Positions 62,556-64,000 of a DNA stretch of 64,000 nt are shown here, piece by piece. Location of the stretch: the NCBI GenBank assembly GCA_947623455.1, contig OX392527.1, positions 54,480,401-54,544,400 on the forward strand, in the 5' to 3' direction. The DNA is from Mimachlamys varia. Its lineage: Eukaryota; Mollusca; Bivalvia; Pectinida; Pectinidae. Position 1 is the stretch's first letter. Every line of letters begins with the position of its first letter. The notes beneath the pieces were generated by a model that worked only from the letters and a program-made list of their open reading frames with translations, ran no database searches and had not been told where the DNA came from. A program made the translations under genes and the position numbers.

Positions 62556-62730
62556 ACTAGTGACAAATATCATAGTTCTCACAAGTGACAAATATAATAG
62601 TTCTCACAAATGACAAATATCTTGGTTCTCACTAGTGACAAATATCATAGTTCTCACAAATGACAAATATCATAGTTCTCACAAGTAACAAATATCATAG
62701 TACTCACTAGTGACAAATATCATAGTTCTC
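62556..62730. repeat. 300-bp higher-order repeat in the 25-bp array, copy 2
   Basis: This is the second copy of 62,256-62,430. The TTTTGG unit of copy 1 is CTTGG here (unit at 62,606). Other CTTGG units stand at 62,156, 62,481, 62,881 and 63,081 without a constant spacing. Confidence 0.8.
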
Positions 62731-64000
62731 ACAAGTGACAAATATCATAGTTCTCACTAGTGACAAATATCATAGTTCTCACTAGTGACAAATATCATAG
62801 TACTCACTAGTGACAAATATCATAGTTCTCACTAGTGACAAATATCATAGTTCTCACTAGTGACAAATATCATAGTTCTCACTAGTGACAAATATCTTGG
62901 TTCTCACTAGTGACAAATATCATAGTTCTCACTAATGACAAATATCATAGTACTCACTAGTGACAATTATCATTGTTCTCACAAGTGACAAATATCATAG
63001 TTCTCACTAATGACAAATATCATAGTTCTCACTAATGACAAATATCATAGTTCTCACTAGTGACAAATATCATAGTTCTCACTAGTGACAAATATCTTGG
63101 TTCTCACTAGTGACAAATATCATAGTTCTCACTAGTGACAAATATCATAGTTCTCACTAGTGACAAATATCATAGTTCTCACTAGTGACAAATATCATAG
63201 TTCTCACTAGTGACAAATATCATAGTTCTCACAAGTGACAAATATCATAGTTCTCACAAGTGACAAATATCATAGTTCTCACAAATGACAAATATCATAG
63301 TTCTCACTAGTGACAAATATCATAGTTTTCACAAGTGACAAACAGCATAGTTCTCACAAGTGACAAATATCATAGTTCTCACTAGTAAAAAATATCATAG
63401 TTCTCACTAGTGACAAATATCATAGTTTTCACAAGTGACAAATATAACAGTTCGCACTAGTGACAAATATCATAGTTCTCACAAGTAACAAATATCATAG
63501 TTCTCACAAGTGACAAATATCATAGTTCTCACTAGTGACAAATATCATAGTTCTCACGAGTGACAAATATAATAGTTCTCACTAGTGACAAATATCATAG
63601 TTCTCACTAGTGACAAATATCATAGTTCTCACTAATAACAAATATCATAGTTCTCACTAGTGACAAATATCATAGTTTTCACAAGTGACAAATATCATAG
63701 TTCTCACAAGTGACAAATATCATAGTTCTCACTAATGACAAATATCATAGTTCTCACTAGTGACAAATATCATAGTTTTCACAAGTGACAAATATCATAG
63801 TTCTCACTAGTGACAAATATCATAGTTCTCACTAGTGACAAATATCATAGTTCTCACTAATGACAAATATCATAGATCTCACTAGTGACAAATATCATAG
63901 TTCTCACAAGTGACCAATATCATAGTTCTCACTAGTGACAAATATCATAGTACTCACTCGTGACAAATATAATAGTTCTCACTAGAGAAAAATATCACTT

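Larger units (their letters stand above)
61956..64000. repeat. 25-bp satellite array
   Basis: A head-to-tail array of about 82 copies of a 25-bp unit that opens ACTAGTGACA (or ACAAGTGACA) and closes CATAGTTCTC. It is AT-rich (8 of 25 bases G or C) and has almost no CpG. Register is kept throughout: units start at 61,981, 62,281, 62,581, 62,881, 63,181, 63,481 and 63,781, so there is no net insertion or deletion in 2 kb. Common variants are ACTAG/ACAAG, ACTAATGAC, CTTGG for CATAG, TTTTC for TTCTC and TACTC. Every frame contains TAG or TGA, so it cannot encode protein. It shares no evident similarity with the 20-bp unit and runs off the window. Confidence 0.97.

Noticed and set aside
1..64000. 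CRISPR array
   Set aside because: There are no unique spacers between conserved repeats. The 20-bp and 25-bp units abut directly and vary by point changes.
1..64000. Whole array as a possible assembly artefact
   Set aside because: Private variants, indels and distinct joints in each copy argue for real sequence. However, copy number of the near-identical 1,996-bp, 2,337-bp and 2,685-bp repeats could still be wrong without spanning reads.

Overview
The whole 64-kb window is tandemly repeated satellite DNA. I see no protein-coding gene, RNA gene, transposon, CRISPR array or replication origin. Positions 1 to about 61,926 are one continuous array of a 20-bp unit (working consensus CAGTACGGTAGATGTTGTCT, roughly 3,100 copies). 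After a junction of about 30 bp, positions 61,956-64,000 are a second, unrelated satellite with a 25-bp unit (about 82 copies). Both arrays run off the window, so neither total length is known.

Arrays of this kind are typical of eukaryotic heterochromatin (centromeric, pericentromeric or subtelomeric), so the source is almost certainly a eukaryotic chromosome assembled from long reads. The sequence gives no basis for naming a species. The single CpG in the 20-bp unit (TACGG) is kept in most copies, which argues weakly against heavy CpG methylation and decay.

The interest lies in the higher-order structure. Most single units keep exact 20-bp register. Rare register-changing variants serve as lineage markers: a 25-bp unit, two 24-bp units, a 4-bp-deleted pair and an 18-bp unit. 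Two unit repertoires alternate. 'A-type' (rich in GATGCTGTCT, AAATGATGTCT and ACGTTAGATG variants) occupies about 1-2,480, 5,561-7,620 and 8,246-10,872. 'B-type' (rich in TAAGTTATTTGCTGTCT, GATGCGGTGTCAG and CAATTAGGTAG variants) occupies most of the rest. A distinctive 0.76-0.82-kb 'T block' occurs five times (2,960; 11,412; 23,841; 29,781; 42,965). Its homologous markers lie 8,452, 12,489, 5,940 and 13,184 bp apart, dividing the array into very large, variable super-units.

Inside these are nested tandem duplications with exact periods: 1,124/1,060 bp near the left end; 2,685 bp (4,936-10,305); 1,000, 1,217 and 1,996 bp (14.8-23.6 kb, with another 1,996-bp copy at 27.5-29.5 kb); 220 bp (22.7-23.2 kb); 1,717 bp (32.7-36.1 kb); 1,618 bp (37.3-40.6 kb); 2,337 bp (49.6-54.3 kb); and 1,107 bp (58.6-60.85 kb). 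A 6.1-kb stretch at 36,112-42,260 recurs at 55,551-61,188. The periods equal whole numbers of 20-bp units plus the known marker indels, as expected from unequal exchange in register. The 1,107-bp duplication is the clear exception: its breakpoint is out of register.

Nothing here looks like a new enzymatic or defence system. The unusual content is a well-preserved record of recent, nested, multi-scale satellite amplification, and an abrupt change from a 20-bp to a 25-bp satellite. All comparisons were made by eye, so block edges are good to about one unit (20 bp). Marker positions are more exact.
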